From: Candidatus Palauibacter rhopaloidicola
GTDB taxonomy: Bacteria; Gemmatimonadota; Gemmatimonadetes; Palauibacterales; Palauibacteraceae
Assembly (NCBI GenBank): GCA_026914155.1
Contig: JAPPGH010000045.1
Location: forward strand, 1-64,000
DNA: 64,000 nt
Direction of reading: 5' to 3'
Below, one piece after another: positions 63,453 through 64,000 of the stretch. The stretch's first letter is position 1; each line of letters opens with the position of its first letter. Made by a program: the position numbers and the translations under genes. The notes beneath the pieces are model-generated. The model was not told the DNA's origin and ran no database searches. It saw nothing but the letters and a program-made list of their open reading frames with translations.

Positions 63453-64000
63453 ATGAAAGCGATCCGCAAACCCGGGCCGGCCCCCGGCCTCGCGATGTGC
63501 GACGCGCCGGTGCCCGAGATTCGCTCCCGCGACGTGCTCGTGAAGGTGCGGCGAGCGGGGATCTGCGGCACGGACCTGCACATTCACCAGTGGGACCGCT
63601 GGTCGCGGCATCGCGTGAATCCGCCCGTCACGCTCGGCCACGAATTCATGGGAGAGGTCGTCGAGACCGGCCGGCTGGTGCGGAACATCGAGGTCGGCGA
63701 CCGCGTCTCGGCGGAGGGGCACCTGGTCTGCGGACACTGCGAGTACTGCGGCACCGAGCAGGCGCACGTGTGCCGGGACACGCGGATCATCGGCATCGAC
63801 CGGGACGGCGCGTTCGCGGAGTACGTCTCCATCCCCGCGGCGAACATCATCCACGTCCCCGACTCCATCGACGACGATCTGGCGGCGGTGTTCGACCCGC
63901 TCGGGAACGCTTTCCACACAGTTCTGCACACGGACGTGGCAGGCCGGGTCGTCGCCGTGGTCGGCTGCGGCCCGATCGGCCTGTTCGCCGTCGGGATTGC
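63453..64000 (+). CDS. tdh: L-threonine 3-dehydrogenase, N-terminal part (runs off the right edge)
   Basis: The enzyme oxidises L-threonine to 2-amino-3-ketobutyrate with NAD+. The 182 residues present have the catalytic zinc site CGTDLHIHQWDRWS and GHEF, the four-Cys structural zinc site (CGHCEYCGTEQAHVC), GIDRDGAFAEY, FDPLGNAFHT and the start of the NAD fold VVGCGPIGL. HIHQWDRWS is specific to threonine dehydrogenases. The gene is cut by the window end (usual ~340 residues). It is divergent from the TonB-family gene. Confidence 0.92.
   Translation, partial: MKAIRKPGPAPGLAMCDAPVPEIRSRDVLVKVRRAGICGTDLHIHQWDRWSRHRVNPPVTLGHEFMGEVVETGRLVRNIEVGDRVSAEGHLVCGHCEYCGTEQAHVCRDTRIIGIDRDGAFAEYVSIPAANIIHVPDSIDDDLAAVFDPLGNAFHTVLHTDVAGRVVAVVGCGPIGLFAVGI

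Overview
The window is a GC-rich bacterial chromosome segment. No phage, transposase, integron or CRISPR signal is visible. The combination of a complete atp operon, a type IV pilus operon, several six-bladed propeller proteins and the protein sequences themselves suggests Gemmatimonadota, perhaps a marine or sponge-associated lineage. That placement is inference from gene content only.

Layout. (1) 1-8760: the 5' part of a 23S rRNA gene on the minus strand with its own promoter and boxA leader and no 16S gene next to it. Upstream lies a ten-gene ATP synthase operon (atpZ-I-B-E-F-H-A-G-D-C), preceded by two near-perfect Rex-type operators. (2) 8765-13553: a MoxR ATPase, a CNNM/CorC membrane protein, prepilin peptidase, a SpoU methyltransferase and thiD. 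(3) 13580-19330: deoC with a two-domain ALDH16-type aldehyde dehydrogenase, divergent from katG. (4) 19356-24696: an accessory island on the minus strand with lower GC in parts. It holds an AraC-type regulator with a pseudo-receiver, a tightly coupled operon of propeller lipoprotein, Cys-rich secreted protein and secreted propeller, and a further propeller lipoprotein coupled to purine salvage. (5) 24698-26991: purine nucleoside phosphorylase and a CNT nucleoside transporter. (6) 27290-35183: a protein quality-control block (dnaK, HtrA-like protease, tRNA-Leu, tig, clpP, clpX) ending in engB. (7) 35265-39230: a translationally coupled cassette of a DUF1214 protein, a sulfotransferase, an SDR and an SRPBCC protein, of unknown substrate. 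(8) 39227-63245: 24 kb on one strand, read right to left: tonB-like, comEA-like, the pilus genes pilB-T-C, pilA, minor pilins, pilM-N-O-P-Q, then aroC, aroK, topA, xerC, hslV, hslU, argF, a GcvT-MogA fusion and a sigma-54-type activator. (9) 63453-end: the start of a threonine dehydrogenase gene.

How it fits together. Prepilin peptidase (11.1-11.9 kb) would process the pilins of the distant pil operon. The CNT transporter, PNP, DERA and ALDH16 outline uptake of (deoxy)nucleosides, phosphorolysis, cleavage of deoxyribose phosphate to acetaldehyde and oxidation to acetate; phosphopentomutase is not in the window. topA-xerC-hslV-hslU is a gene order also seen in Firmicutes. The most unusual items are the free-standing 23S gene, the tandem Rex sites at atp, the GcvT-MogA fusion, the propeller/Cys-rich island and the sulfotransferase cassette.
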